From GCA-002712045 sp028112705 (GTDB taxonomy: Bacteria; Pseudomonadota; Alphaproteobacteria; Rhodobacterales; Rhodobacteraceae): a stretch of 64,000 nucleotides of DNA. Shown here in pieces: positions 9,207-17,377 of this stretch (positions are counted from its first letter, which is position 1; every line of letters begins with the position of its first letter). The stretch is taken from positions 1 through 64,000 of the forward strand of contig JAOGYN010000010.1 of assembly GCA_028112705.1 (NCBI GenBank), written 5' to 3'. The notes under the pieces are model-generated. The model was not told where the DNA came from, did not search any database, and saw only the letters and a program-made list of their open reading frames with translations. The position numbers and the translations under genes were made by a program.

Positions 9207-10004
9207 TTAGCACCCCTTAAAATAAATACTCTTATGGTCACCTAAAACCGTTATAATAATATTACTCCTATCTAAAATTAATGGTCCTTCATCGAAATTT
9301 TGAATCTCAGCAATAACTTGGAGAGAACTATTTATTGCTCTGAAAATCGGTATATCAAACCAAACTTTACTTTGGTTTAACTCAATGGCTACAGCTTTAA
9401 CGTTGAAAATCTTAGATACCATTTCGATATTTGATTTAAAAACCAAACTATTATTCCTAGTTTCAACACCACAGGTAATATGTTTGATTTTAGCTTTCGA
9501 AACCAACTTGGGAAGAAGATTATAATACGTAATAATTTCTTGATCTATAGTTGTTTTTGATGGCCTTAGTTTTGTACGTAAAACTCGGGAAATAGGAACA
9601 CATAAGTCCTCACAGACACCTAAAGTTATTTTGAGTTTTGGCTTTATAACCTTTGAAAGATTAAGAGGTGTAAACTCAATTGGTAAAATCACTTTATTTT
9701 TGTAACCAATTGATTGGAAGTTATCTTCATCAAATATAGATGGGTGCGGCCACAAGACCTTTACTGCAGAAACGTTCTTAGAGCCAGTCCAATCAAAATG
9801 TGGGACCAAACCAGTCTCTCCTGGTTGTTTCCAATAAGTTTTCCAACCAGGTGAAAGCGTTATTTTTAATCCACTTATATGGGTACCATTTTCAGCTCTC
9901 CAACCCTTTAATAATTGGAGTTGCACAACTTCTGTCAAATTCTGAGAAAATGTTGGCGCTATACTAAAAGCAAAAAAAGATAAAAAAATTAATATTAATT
10001 TCAT
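9207..10004 (-). CDS. Periplasmic DsbD N-terminal-domain-like thiol protein
   Basis: 265 residues with a signal peptide (cleavage likely near residue 20, after PTFS). The mature part resembles the immunoglobulin-like alpha domain of the thiol:disulfide reductase DsbD: a W-K-T-Y-W-K segment at 54-59 and the cysteine pair G-V-C131-E-D-L-C135-V-P, the place of the redox cysteines in DsbD-alpha. There is no membrane electron-transfer domain and no thioredoxin domain, so it is a free-standing periplasmic module that would need a separate electron donor. It is convergent with the RND permease gene (20 bases apart) and divergent from yqgE. The fold assignment is by motif only. Confidence 0.8.
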   Translation of the reverse strand: MKLILIFLSFFAFSIAPTFSQNLTEVVQLQLLKGWRAENGTHISGLKITLSPGWKTYWKQPGETGLVPHFDWTGSKNVSAVKVLWPHPSIFDEDNFQSIGYKNKVILPIEFTPLNLSKVIKPKLKITLGVCEDLCVPISRVLRTKLRPSKTTIDQEIITYYNLLPKLVSKAKIKHITCGVETRNNSLVFKSNIEMVSKIFNVKAVAIELNQSKVWFDIPIFRAINSSLQVIAEIQNFDEGPLILDRSNIIITVLGDHKSIYFKGC

Positions 10005-10119
10005 AGAGTTTTTGTTTTAAACCTTATCTAAAATGAATATGACATATACCTGACCATAAGATAAATAAATAAAATTTTAAATACTTGTATCCATTATAAA
10101 CGTATACCATGTTTTAATT

Positions 10120-10695
10120 ATGGATAAATATAATGAAAAAATAGATTTAAATGGAAAGTTTCTTATCGCTATGCCTGGCATGGGCGATCCTCGGTTTAAA
10201 AATGCAGTAATATATTTATGCTCACATAATACTGAAGGTACGATGGGTTTAATAATCAACAAATTGGCTGCCAATTTCAATATTTCTGATCTACTTAAAC
10301 AAATAAGCATAAAGCCAACCAAAATAATAGAACCTTTTCCAATTTTTTTGGGTGGCCCAGTAGAACCTTATAGAGGTTTTATACTACATTCTTTAGATTA
10401 CTTTAATAAAGAAGAAACGATAAAAATAGATAATATTTTGGGAATGACTTCTACTTTGGATATTGTTGAAGATATTGTCACTAATAAGGGTCCAGAAACA
10501 TTCTTTGTTGCATTAGGCTATACTGGATGGGATGCAGGGCAAATTGAAATGGAAATCAAAAATAATGGATGGTTAGTTTCTGATGCTAAAATCGACATAA
10601 TATTTCAAAAAAATAATAAAAGTAAATGGGAAGATTCATTAAAAATTTTAGGCATAGATCCTAAATTTTTGTCTGCGGATGGTGGCACTGCTTAA
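10120..10695 (+). CDS. algH: YqgE/AlgH family protein
   Basis: 191 residues. Family signatures are the LIAMPGMGDPRFKNAVIY stretch at the N-terminus, GTMGLIINK, then FLGGPVEPYRGFILHS, and FVALGYTGWDAGQIE near residue 130. The family has a known compact fold and is widespread in proteobacteria; AlgH was linked to alginate regulation in Pseudomonas, but the biochemical role is unclear. The gene runs divergently from the DsbD-like gene and its last 4 bases overlap the end of the convergent Sua5-type gene. No signal peptide; cytoplasmic. Family identity is certain, role is not. Confidence 0.93.
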   Translation: MDKYNEKIDLNGKFLIAMPGMGDPRFKNAVIYLCSHNTEGTMGLIINKLAANFNISDLLKQISIKPTKIIEPFPIFLGGPVEPYRGFILHSLDYFNKEETIKIDNILGMTSTLDIVEDIVTNKGPETFFVALGYTGWDAGQIEMEIKNNGWLVSDAKIDIIFQKNNKSKWEDSLKILGIDPKFLSADGGTA

Positions 10696-11642
10696 TGAAT
10701 TGCCGCCGCCCGTTGCAGTCTATCATTTATTGCTAATCCCAAACCAACAGACGGAATAGGAGAAACTGCAATACACTTCGCTCCAACATGTTTTGCCAGG
10801 ATATCTATAGAACGCATATGAGAGAACAAGTTTGTAGCAGCTTCAGTTAAATTGCCACTTTTTGATAAAGAAATATCTGCTTCTTCAGAACCAAAACCAA
10901 GCAATACTTCACTCTTATTTTTACTTTCAGCATTAAGTCTCATCTTCGTGTCTGGTGAGTAATGAGACGTTAGTTGCCCAGGTGAATTTATAAAACTAGA
11001 TCGGCTCTTTATCTCAAGGTTTCCAATTATCTGTTCTATATCTTCTATTATTTTGCCACCAGGTCTTAGTAATACTGGTGAGGAAGTGCTCACATCAATT
11101 ATAGTACTCTCCAAGCCTATCTCACTTATACCACCATCAATTACAGCAGGAATAATTCCATTAAGTTCTTTAATAACATCTGAAGCATTTGTAGTACTGA
11201 TTTTACCTGATCTGTTTGCAGATGGAGCTGCGATCGGAACATCACAAGTTTTTAATAATTCTAATGCAATTTTGTTAGATGGAATTCTTACAGCTAATGT
11301 TCCCAAACCAGATGTCACCAAATTCGATATACCTGTATTAGATTTGAGTTTGCAAACTAGTGTCAACGGACCAGGCCAGAAAGCCTCAGCTAATTTTATA
11401 GCCTGAGTATTAAGTTCAACATAATTAAGGACTCTACTCAATTCATGAAAATGAACTATTAATGGATTAAACCTTGGCCTATCTTTGGATTTAAAAATTC
11501 CAGCTATTGCTAGATCATTTCTTGCATCAGCTCCCAAGCCATAAACTGTTTCAGTTGGGAAGGCCACTTGTTGCCCACAGTTAATAAATTCTGCTCCTTC
11601 TAAAATTCCATCCCTATTAGCCTGCAATAGTTTAGTTTGCAT
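10692..11642 (-). CDS. tsaC: Threonylcarbamoyl-AMP synthase, two-domain Sua5 type
   Basis: About 316 residues. It makes threonylcarbamoyl-AMP from threonine, bicarbonate and ATP for the t6A37 modification of ANN-decoding tRNAs. The YrdC domain shows FPTETVYGLGADA near residues 28-40, K-S-K-D-R-P and an APSANRSG segment. The C-terminal ~110 residues, after the PGQLTSHYSPDT linker, form the extra Sua5 domain missing from short TsaC. I prefer the ATG at 11640-11642 because AGGA sits eight bases upstream; the TTG at 11648 would be too close to it. The 3' end overlaps algH by 4 bases, tail to tail. Confidence 0.94.
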   Translation of the reverse strand: MQTKLLQANRDGILEGAEFINCGQQVAFPTETVYGLGADARNDLAIAGIFKSKDRPRFNPLIVHFHELSRVLNYVELNTQAIKLAEAFWPGPLTLVCKLKSNTGISNLVTSGLGTLAVRIPSNKIALELLKTCDVPIAAPSANRSGKISTTNASDVIKELNGIIPAVIDGGISEIGLESTIIDVSTSSPVLLRPGGKIIEDIEQIIGNLEIKSRSSFINSPGQLTSHYSPDTKMRLNAESKNKSEVLLGFGSEEADISLSKSGNLTEAATNLFSHMRSIDILAKHVGAKCIAVSPIPSVGLGLAINDRLQRAAAIH

Positions 11643-11855
11643 TTTCAATTCCTATTATGCGTTATCCATCTTGATACTTATCGAATTTAGATTTACGCAA
11701 AGAGCTAAGCTTAACATATATAGATTATTATTAACTGAGGACGATAGCTTTGAACACGATTTTTCTATTCTTTTATTCCCAAAGTCATATTTTTTTGATT
11801 TATAGAATGAATTTAAGTGAATTATTATGTACAAAAATGCTTAATAAATTATAAT

Positions 11856-12890
11856 ATGCGATTTCCATATAAAAACCCTCCAGAAACTGGTGAAGCTATT
11901 GAAGTTGCAGATGGTATCCTATGGATGAGATTACCACTACCAATGGCTCTAGATCATGTAAATATTTACGCTATCCGGGAAAAAACGAAAAATGATGATG
12001 GATGGACAATAATAGATACTGGCTTTGACACAAAAAAAACTCGCTCTATTTGGGTAGATTTGATTAAAGGACCTTTACATAACTTACCAATAAAGCGCGT
12101 GATCATTACGCATCACCATCCTGATCACATCGGACTCGCAGGTTGGTTCAAATCTGAATATAATGCTGACATTTGGGCATCCCGCACTACTTGGCTCTTT
12201 GCGAGGATGCTAACCCTAGACGCGCACTCAAAACCAACTCAAGAAACTTTACAGTTTTACAAATCTGCTGGAATGGATAACGATATTTATAATGAACGTG
12301 TAAAAACCGCACCCTTTAATTATTCAGATGTCGTTACTCATATCCCACTAGGATTCAAAAGAATTCAGCAAAACGAGGTGTTAAAAATTGGTACGCGCAC
12401 CTGGACTGTGCACATGGGCAATGGTCATTCGCCAGAACATGCAACTTTCTGGTCTCAAATTGATAATATTGTCATCGCTGGGGATCAAATTTTACCCTCT
12501 ATTTCTCCAAACTTAGGGGTATATGCAACAGAACCTGACGCAGATCCAGTTGGAGAATGGCTAGAATCTTGTGAGCGATTATTATTACAATCCAAGAACG
12601 ATGACTTTGTTCTACCAGGTCATAAATTACCATTTTATGGACTTCCAAACCGTTTAGAACAATTAATAGAAAATCATCATAGTGCGCTTGAGCGCCTCCT
12701 GAATTATTTAGATACTCCAAAAACGGCGTCCGACTGTTTTCAACCTTTATTCAAGCGCAAAATAAATTCAGGTGAATATGGCCTTGCATTAGTTGAGAGT
12801 ATTGGGCATTTAAATCATCTCTTAAAAGATGGAAAAATAAGCCGAAGCAAAAGAAGCGATGGTGCTTGGCTTTGGCAAAAATTGAACTAA
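11856..12890 (+). CDS. Metallo-beta-lactamase-fold hydrolase with winged-helix tail
   Basis: About 344 residues from the ATG at 11856; an upstream ATG at 11827 lies in another context and the in-frame extension from 11817 looks non-coding. The MBL zinc motif is T-H-H-H-P-D-H-I-G, followed by a later HSPEHATF histidine, the IVIAGDQIL aspartate and the LPGHKLP histidine, so a dinuclear metal site is complete. The C-terminal ~80 residues, with LNHLLKDGKISR, resemble the winged-helix part of LACTB2-like hydrolases. Substrate unknown; related proteins include nucleases and thioesterases. It stands alone between the Sua5-type gene and the oxidase subunit. Confidence 0.85.
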   Translation: MRFPYKNPPETGEAIEVADGILWMRLPLPMALDHVNIYAIREKTKNDDGWTIIDTGFDTKKTRSIWVDLIKGPLHNLPIKRVIITHHHPDHIGLAGWFKSEYNADIWASRTTWLFARMLTLDAHSKPTQETLQFYKSAGMDNDIYNERVKTAPFNYSDVVTHIPLGFKRIQQNEVLKIGTRTWTVHMGNGHSPEHATFWSQIDNIVIAGDQILPSISPNLGVYATEPDADPVGEWLESCERLLLQSKNDDFVLPGHKLPFYGLPNRLEQLIENHHSALERLLNYLDTPKTASDCFQPLFKRKINSGEYGLALVESIGHLNHLLKDGKISRSKRSDGAWLWQKLN

Positions 12891-12957
12891 ATAATTTTTA
12901 TAGTAAAGGTTGCTTTCACTTATTAATCTGATTAAAAATTAACAAAAAGAGGTAGAA

Positions 12958-13092
12958 ATGGCTGATCATGAGCATGGTTCAATGGATGTTGAAGTCCATG
13001 AAAAAGTATTTGAGGGATTTATAAAATGGGTATTTGGAGTTGGTGCCTTTTCAATAGCTGTTTTAATATTTTTAGCCATTTTTAATAGTTAA
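12958..13092 (+). CDS. aa3-type cytochrome c oxidase subunit IV
   Basis: A 44-residue protein found by reading the gap. It starts at an ATG preceded by AAGAGGT, six bases upstream. The N-terminal ~14 residues are His- and acid-rich (starting MADHEHGSMD), followed by H-E-K-V-F-E-G-F-I-K-W and a single hydrophobic helix of about 20 residues. This matches the small subunit IV of bacterial aa3 oxidases (as in Paracoccus), whose function in the complex is unknown. The other oxidase subunits are not in this window; in alphaproteobacteria this small gene is often unlinked. The length and the single transmembrane helix agree with the family. Confidence 0.85.
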   Translation: MADHEHGSMDVEVHEKVFEGFIKWVFGVGAFSIAVLIFLAIFNS

Positions 13093-13160
13093 TTATAAGA
13101 TACAATACAGATCCCTTTAAATATGGTCTTATCAAATCAGATAAATTTTGCAAAAAAAAA

Positions 13161-13781
13161 TTGAATTTTAATTATAAAAATATAGTAATTGTACCTGTAA
13201 TTATTTTTTTAATAACTTCTTGTGCTACCAAAAAAGTCACTTGGGCACCAGAAGACGAAGTGATAAGTGCAACTTATCAAAATAATAAACCAACTTCTAT
13301 CACATTGCTTACTATGATAAATAATACGACGGGGATGGGTGGACATTCAGCGCTTTTGATAAACTCGGAAGAAAGAATATTATTTGACCCAGCTGGTACT
13401 TTTAAACACCCACAAATCCCTGAACAACACGATGTTTTTTTTGGTATGAATGATACCGCGTTAGAGAGATACATCGACTATCATGCACGACCCACCATTC
13501 ATGTAGTAATGCAGAGCACTGAAATCGAATCAAAAGTAGCAATAAAATTAACAAACTTAGTTAAAAATTATGGCCCAGTCCAAGATATGATGTGTTCATA
13601 CGCAATTTCTGAAGTTTTAAATCAAGTTCCCAACTTCATAACAATTCCAAAAAGTTACTTTCCCAAAACGACAATGGAAAACTTTTCAAAACTGGAGGGG
13701 GTAACAACCACCAAAGTTTATGATTATTTTTTAGATGATAAATCGAATATTTTTTTTGAAAAACAGAAGCTTAGAAAATAA
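13161..13781 (+). CDS. Putative lipoprotein, possible permuted papain-fold (NlpC/P60-like)
   Basis: 206 residues from a TTG; no strong ribosome binding site is visible, so the start is provisional. The N-terminus is a lipoprotein signal with lipobox I-T-S-C21. I do not recognise a named family with certainty. The mature part has MGGHSALLIN (H62) followed by ILFDPAG, and later M-C145-S-Y-A-I-S-E-V-L. A His on an early strand and a Cys at the start of a late helix is the order seen in circularly permuted NlpC/P60 (LRAT/YiiX-like) proteins, so a cysteine hydrolase is possible. It is convergent with rpsU across a shared hairpin terminator. Confidence 0.6.
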   Translation: MNFNYKNIVIVPVIIFLITSCATKKVTWAPEDEVISATYQNNKPTSITLLTMINNTTGMGGHSALLINSEERILFDPAGTFKHPQIPEQHDVFFGMNDTALERYIDYHARPTIHVVMQSTEIESKVAIKLTNLVKNYGPVQDMMCSYAISEVLNQVPNFITIPKSYFPKTTMENFSKLEGVTTTKVYDYFLDDKSNIFFEKQKLRK

Positions 13782-13807
13782 AAATCCCCAGACTAGTCCA
13801 GGGATTT
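13782..13807 (-). terminator. Hairpin terminator between convergent genes
   Basis: AAATCCC (13782-13788) and GGGATTT (13801-13807) form a 7-bp stem with a 12-base loop containing the palindrome GACTAGTC. Read on the minus strand it is followed by a T-rich run, giving a good intrinsic terminator for rpsU. On the plus strand, where the lipoprotein gene ends, the T tract is weaker. Confidence 0.7.
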
Positions 13808-13819
13808 AAATAAAATGAA

Positions 13820-14029
13820 TTAAACGATTCCCATCTCACGTTGAGCTTTTTTTCTAGCTAACTTTCTAGTACGACGGATTGCTTCAGCTTTTTCTCTAGC
13901 TTTCTTCTCAGACGGCTTCTCAAAATGTTGCTTAAGCTTCATTTCACGAAAAACGCCTTCACGTTGTAGCTTTTTCTTCAAAGCACGAAGTGCTTGATCT
14001 ACATTATTATCACGAACAGATACCTGCAT
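13820..14029 (-). CDS. rpsU: 30S ribosomal protein S21
   Basis: 69 residues, the usual alphaproteobacterial length. The N-terminus MQVSVRDNNVDQALRALKKK and the basic C-terminus with repeated R/K-R and A-E-A-I-R-R are diagnostic. S21 sits on the small-subunit platform near the anti-Shine-Dalgarno region and supports initiation. A strong ribosome binding site (AGGTGGTGA) lies about 8 bases upstream. It is a single-gene unit with a possible promoter at 14083-14111 and the hairpin terminator at 13782-13807. Confidence 0.97.
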   Translation of the reverse strand: MQVSVRDNNVDQALRALKKKLQREGVFREMKLKQHFEKPSEKKAREKAEAIRRTRKLARKKAQREMGIV

Positions 14030-14082
14030 GTGGGGTCACCACCTTTCGAAGTTTAGAGTTGCAATTACTTGCAGGAACGGTT

Positions 14083-14111
14083 GAGATAGCAAAAACAAAT
14101 ACATTTGTCTA
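14083..14111 (-). promoter_or_regulatory. Possible sigma70-type promoter for rpsU
   Basis: On the minus strand TAGACA (14111-14106) and TATCTC (14088-14083) are 17 bases apart. The -35 box matches consensus 5 of 6 and the -10 box 3 of 6. The spacing and the location upstream of rpsU support it, but no other evidence is available. Confidence 0.25.
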
Positions 14112-14132
14112 TAGAAGAAGAATAGGTTTATT

Positions 14133-14786
14133 TTGACAGATATAAATAGATTAATCACCATCTCATTAAAGCATGTTCCATTCGATGGATGGAATAAAAA
14201 AACTTTTAAAATGGCTTGTGACGAAGCTGGAATTTCTAATGTTGAAGGAAAACTTCTTTTCCCAAGAGGTTCAATCGACCTCATGTTAACTTTTATAAAA
14301 AAAGACGACGAGGAAATGGTCAAACTTGTTGTCAAAAATGAGAACTTAGAAAAAAAATATCGTGATCGAATAACAGACGCAATGTTAACTAGAATAAGGC
14401 TTGCCGATGAAAATAAGGAAGCAATGAGAAAAGCTCTTAGTTTACTATCTCTTCCACATATGATTCCAGATAATGCAGCTATGGTATGGAACCTATCAGA
14501 CGCAATTTGGAATTCTTTAGGCGACACTTCAAAGGATATAAATTGGTATACGAAGCGTGTAACCTTGGGAACTGTCTACAGTAGTACTCTCCTTTACTGG
14601 CTGGGTGATGAAAGCAAAAATATACTTAAAACAGAAGAGTTTTTACATAGACGGATTGATGACGTTATGGAGTTTGAAGCAGTAAAGGTAAAATTCAAAA
14701 ACTCCAAATTAGGGCAAGAATTTTTGAAAGGAGCGGAAAAGGTATTTTCACTTATGAAAACCTCAAATACCGCTGATGAGAAGTAA
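14133..14786 (+). CDS. COQ9-family ubiquinone biosynthesis protein
   Basis: 217 residues starting at a TTG with an AGAAGAAGAATAGG purine stretch just upstream. The family binds lipids and, in eukaryotes, presents ubiquinone intermediates to the hydroxylase COQ7. Visible hallmarks are the N-terminal helix-turn-helix-like segment (VPFDGWNKKTFKMACDE), the RITDAMLTRIRL helix, and a C-terminal DINWYTKR..LGTVYSSTLLYWLGD block, the lipid-binding region of COQ9. The fold is TetR-like. The next gene, a quinone oxidoreductase, follows closely on the same strand, so the two may share a transcript and a link to quinone metabolism. Confidence 0.9.
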   Translation: MTDINRLITISLKHVPFDGWNKKTFKMACDEAGISNVEGKLLFPRGSIDLMLTFIKKDDEEMVKLVVKNENLEKKYRDRITDAMLTRIRLADENKEAMRKALSLLSLPHMIPDNAAMVWNLSDAIWNSLGDTSKDINWYTKRVTLGTVYSSTLLYWLGDESKNILKTEEFLHRRIDDVMEFEAVKVKFKNSKLGQEFLKGAEKVFSLMKTSNTADEK

Positions 14787-14805
14787 AAAAAATGTGACCA
14801 AAGAT

Positions 14806-15786
14806 ATGAAAATGAAAGCCATAACAGTAAGTCGACCCGGAGGGCCGGAAGTATTAGCCGTTAGTTGGTTAGATGTGCCCAAACCAAAATATAAACAAAT
14901 ATTAATAAAAATTCGTTACGCAGGGGTAAATAGACCAGACATTCTTCAGCGATTAGGATTATATGCTCCCCCAAAAGGAGCTTCAAATATAATTGGTCTT
15001 GAAGCATCGGGTACAATAATATCGCTGGGCTCAGGTTGTACACGATGGAAAGTTGGTGATGAGGTTACGGCGTTACTTCCAGGCGGTGGATATGCTGAGT
15101 ACGCTGTGACACACGAAGATCACGCGCTATCCATTCCATCTTGTTTAAATTTAGAAGAATCCGCTGCCCTGTGTGAAACACTTTACACTGTCTGGTCGAA
15201 TGTCTTTATGCGCGGAGAGTTAAAGGCAGGTGAAACTTTTCTCGTACATGGTGGGAGTTCTGGCATAGGCACGACAGCAATTCAATTGGCTTCAGCCATG
15301 GGTGCTAGAGTTTTTGTTACTGCAGGAAATGATATTAAATGTGATTTTTGCCTATCTATTGGCGCGCACCATGCAATAAATTACAAAACAACAGATTTTG
15401 TAGATGCTATAAAAAGTTTAAGCGATAATAAGGGAATAAATCTAATACTTGATATGGTGGGTGGAGAGTATATTTCAAAAAATATTAAAATTCTTGCAGA
15501 TGATGGTAGATTAGTACAAATCGCTTTCTTAGAAGGAGCTCGGAAAGAGATAAATTTTGCTGAAATAATGATGAGAAGATTAAAAGTCACAGGATCAACC
15601 TTGCGACCCCAATCTGATTTAGCAAAGTCTCGAATTGCAGAAGAATTAAGAACTAATGTTTGGCCAATAATAAACTCCGGTAAAATTAAACCCATAATTG
15701 ATAGTATTTTCCCATTAGAGGATGCAAAAAAAGCTCATGAAGCCTTAGATAAAGATCATATTGGGAAAATTTTATTAAGAATTTAA
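14806..15786 (+). CDS. qor: NAD(P)H quinone oxidoreductase, zeta-crystallin family
   Basis: About 326 residues from the ATG at 14806; a second ATG 6 bases later is also possible, while an upstream ATG at 14776 would overlap the COQ9 gene and adds a non-family extension. It is a medium-chain dehydrogenase/reductase: an N-terminal GroES-like domain (GVNRPDILQRLGLY, GLEASG), then a Rossmann NADPH-binding domain with VHGGSSGIGTTAIQLA and LDMVGG. No structural or catalytic zinc cysteines are apparent, which fits the QOR branch. Such enzymes reduce quinones or enoyl substrates with NADPH; the physiological substrate is unknown. Confidence 0.88.
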   Translation: MKMKAITVSRPGGPEVLAVSWLDVPKPKYKQILIKIRYAGVNRPDILQRLGLYAPPKGASNIIGLEASGTIISLGSGCTRWKVGDEVTALLPGGGYAEYAVTHEDHALSIPSCLNLEESAALCETLYTVWSNVFMRGELKAGETFLVHGGSSGIGTTAIQLASAMGARVFVTAGNDIKCDFCLSIGAHHAINYKTTDFVDAIKSLSDNKGINLILDMVGGEYISKNIKILADDGRLVQIAFLEGARKEINFAEIMMRRLKVTGSTLRPQSDLAKSRIAEELRTNVWPIINSGKIKPIIDSIFPLEDAKKAHEALDKDHIGKILLRI

Positions 15787-15874
15787 TTGACAATCAATTA
15801 GCAATACAAATAGAGGGACCCTCTGAGAATATAAGACAAGAAAACCCTTCCCAATTTAGAATTCAAAGCGTATA

Positions 15875-15909
15875 AGCTCATTTATTCCAGAAAACGCAAG
15901 TAATGAGCT
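15875..15909. repeat. Inverted repeat in the trcR leader region
   Basis: AGCTCATT (15875-15882) and AATGAGCT (15902-15909) pair perfectly over 8 bases with a 19-base loop. It lies in the 178-base gap before trcR, about 55 bases upstream of its start. There is no T tract, so it is more likely an operator or leader structure than a terminator. The same gap holds a near-perfect short palindrome around 15812-15824 and a TTGACA directly after the upstream stop codon (15787-15792). Confidence 0.4.
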
Positions 15910-15964
15910 AAAAGCAAAAAGCGGGTTCACCGAATAATAAGGTTATATAATAAAGGATTAAATT

Positions 15965-16687
15965 ATGGCACTTCCAATTATGGCGAAAGCAACTGCCGTC
16001 TGGCTCGTTGACAATACAATGCTAACCTTCAAGCAAATAGGCGACTTTTGCGGTCTTCATGAGTTAGAAATTCAAGGTATTGCAGATGGTGAAGTAGCAT
16101 CTGGCATAAAGGGGTTTGATCCAATTTCCCATAATCAGCTTGAGCAGGCTGAGATAGAACGCGCGCTAGAAAGTCCTTCTTATGCATTAACATTAAAGTA
16201 TAATCCTTCTGCAGAGGGTGAAACCAAAAAACGTGGTCCTAGATATACACCACTTTCAAAGAGACAAGACCGACCCTCAGCTATAGCTTGGCTCGTAAAG
16301 TTTCATCCAGAGGTTACAGACGCTCAAATCTCTAAATTAGTTGGTACTACAAAACCTACAATCCTAACTATTCGTGATCGTAGCCATTGGAACCTAAGTA
16401 ACATTCAACCAGTTGACCCAGTAGCTTTAGGGCTTTGCAAACAATTGGAACTTGATGCTGCAGTGAGAAAAGCTGCCGAAAAAGCAGCAAAAGGCATTAC
16501 TGAAATGTCCGAAGAAGACAAAGTAAAATTAATGTCGACAGAGCAATCACTTAAAACTTCTGAGGATTCTAAAATACCATCTTCTATTTCTGGTTTGGAA
16601 AAATTTAGTTTATCTCAAGAAGTTGTAAAAAAGGGCCCAGCTTTAGATAAAGATAACCTCTTCAACCTTCCCCCTAATGATGATTGA
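15965..16687 (+). CDS. trcR: Cell cycle transcriptional regulator TrcR (DUF1013)
   Basis: 240 residues, starting with an ATG preceded by AAAGGA. The DUF1013 family is restricted to alphaproteobacteria. Characteristic parts are the N-terminal TAVWLVDNTMLTFKQIGDFCG segment (helix-turn-helix-like), the GPRYTPLSKRQDRP linker, and a second helix-turn-helix-like stretch AWLVKFHPEVTDAQISKLVGTT. The C-terminal ~60 residues are polar and low in order, with Ala/Lys helices. Members were named for a role in cell-cycle transcription. It is convergent with cobO, with 8 bases between the stops. This gene is one of the better taxonomic markers in the window. Confidence 0.9.
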   Translation: MALPIMAKATAVWLVDNTMLTFKQIGDFCGLHELEIQGIADGEVASGIKGFDPISHNQLEQAEIERALESPSYALTLKYNPSAEGETKKRGPRYTPLSKRQDRPSAIAWLVKFHPEVTDAQISKLVGTTKPTILTIRDRSHWNLSNIQPVDPVALGLCKQLELDAAVRKAAEKAAKGITEMSEEDKVKLMSTEQSLKTSEDSKIPSSISGLEKFSLSQEVVKKGPALDKDNLFNLPPNDD

Positions 16688-16695
16688 TTGATAGT

Positions 16696-17307
16696 TTAAA
16701 ATTCAACACCAATTTGAGCTTTAATACCAGATCTAAAAGGATGTTTGATAAGCTCCATTTCGGTAACTAAATCTGCTATTTCAATTAAGTCCTGTTTAGC
16801 GTTTCTCCCAGTCATAACGACATGGGTACTATTGGGCTTTTCATTTAATAGAAACTCAACGACATCATTTATATCTATATAATCATAACGTAAGGCTATA
16901 TTAATCTCATCAAGCAAAACCATGTTATTACTAGTATCTCTAATTAATTCCTTTGCTTTTTCCCAGGCAGCCAAAGCCATCTCAATATCTCTAGTTTTAT
17001 CTTGAGTTTCCCAAGTAAACCCCTCTCCCATTGTATGAAACGCACATATTTCATTAAATTTGGATAAAATTAAATCTCTTTCTCCAGTACTCATGCCACC
17101 TTTAATGAATTGCACTACACCACATTTCATATCATGTGCTATGCATCTGAAAATCATTCCAAAAGCAGCCGATGACTTCCCCTTACCTTTTCCAGTATTT
17201 ACAATTATTAGTCCTTTTTTATCAGTTTTTGTTGCCATTATTTTATCACGAGCAACCTTCTTCTTTGCCATTTTAATAGCATGTCTTTCTTGATCAGCAT
17301 TTGACAT
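16696..17307 (-). CDS. cobO: Cob(I)yrinic acid a,c-diamide adenosyltransferase
   Basis: 203 residues from the ATG at 17305-17307, which has GGAGA seven bases upstream; an in-frame extension to 17364 looks like AT-rich leader. The enzyme transfers the adenosyl group of ATP to cobalt of the corrin ring in cobalamin synthesis. The P-loop is N-T-G-K-G-K-G-K-S-S at about 37-46, followed by GVVQFIKGG and VLLDEINIALRYDY, all typical of CobO/CobA/BtuR. It lies 70 bases downstream of cobN on the same strand and is probably the last gene of the B12-riboswitch operon, although it could have its own promoter in the gap. Confidence 0.95.
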   Translation of the reverse strand: MSNADQERHAIKMAKKKVARDKIMATKTDKKGLIIVNTGKGKGKSSAAFGMIFRCIAHDMKCGVVQFIKGGMSTGERDLILSKFNEICAFHTMGEGFTWETQDKTRDIEMALAAWEKAKELIRDTSNNMVLLDEINIALRYDYIDINDVVEFLLNEKPNSTHVVMTGRNAKQDLIEIADLVTEMELIKHPFRSGIKAQIGVEF

Positions 17308-17377
17308 CAATAATTCTCCATTTTTATTTATAATTATAATCAGTTTTAAATAAAAAAATTTCAATACAATTTATAAT

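Noticed and set aside
17308..17364. N-terminal extension of CobO
   Set aside because: AT-rich and unlike the family; the ATG at 17307 has a good GGAGA site.
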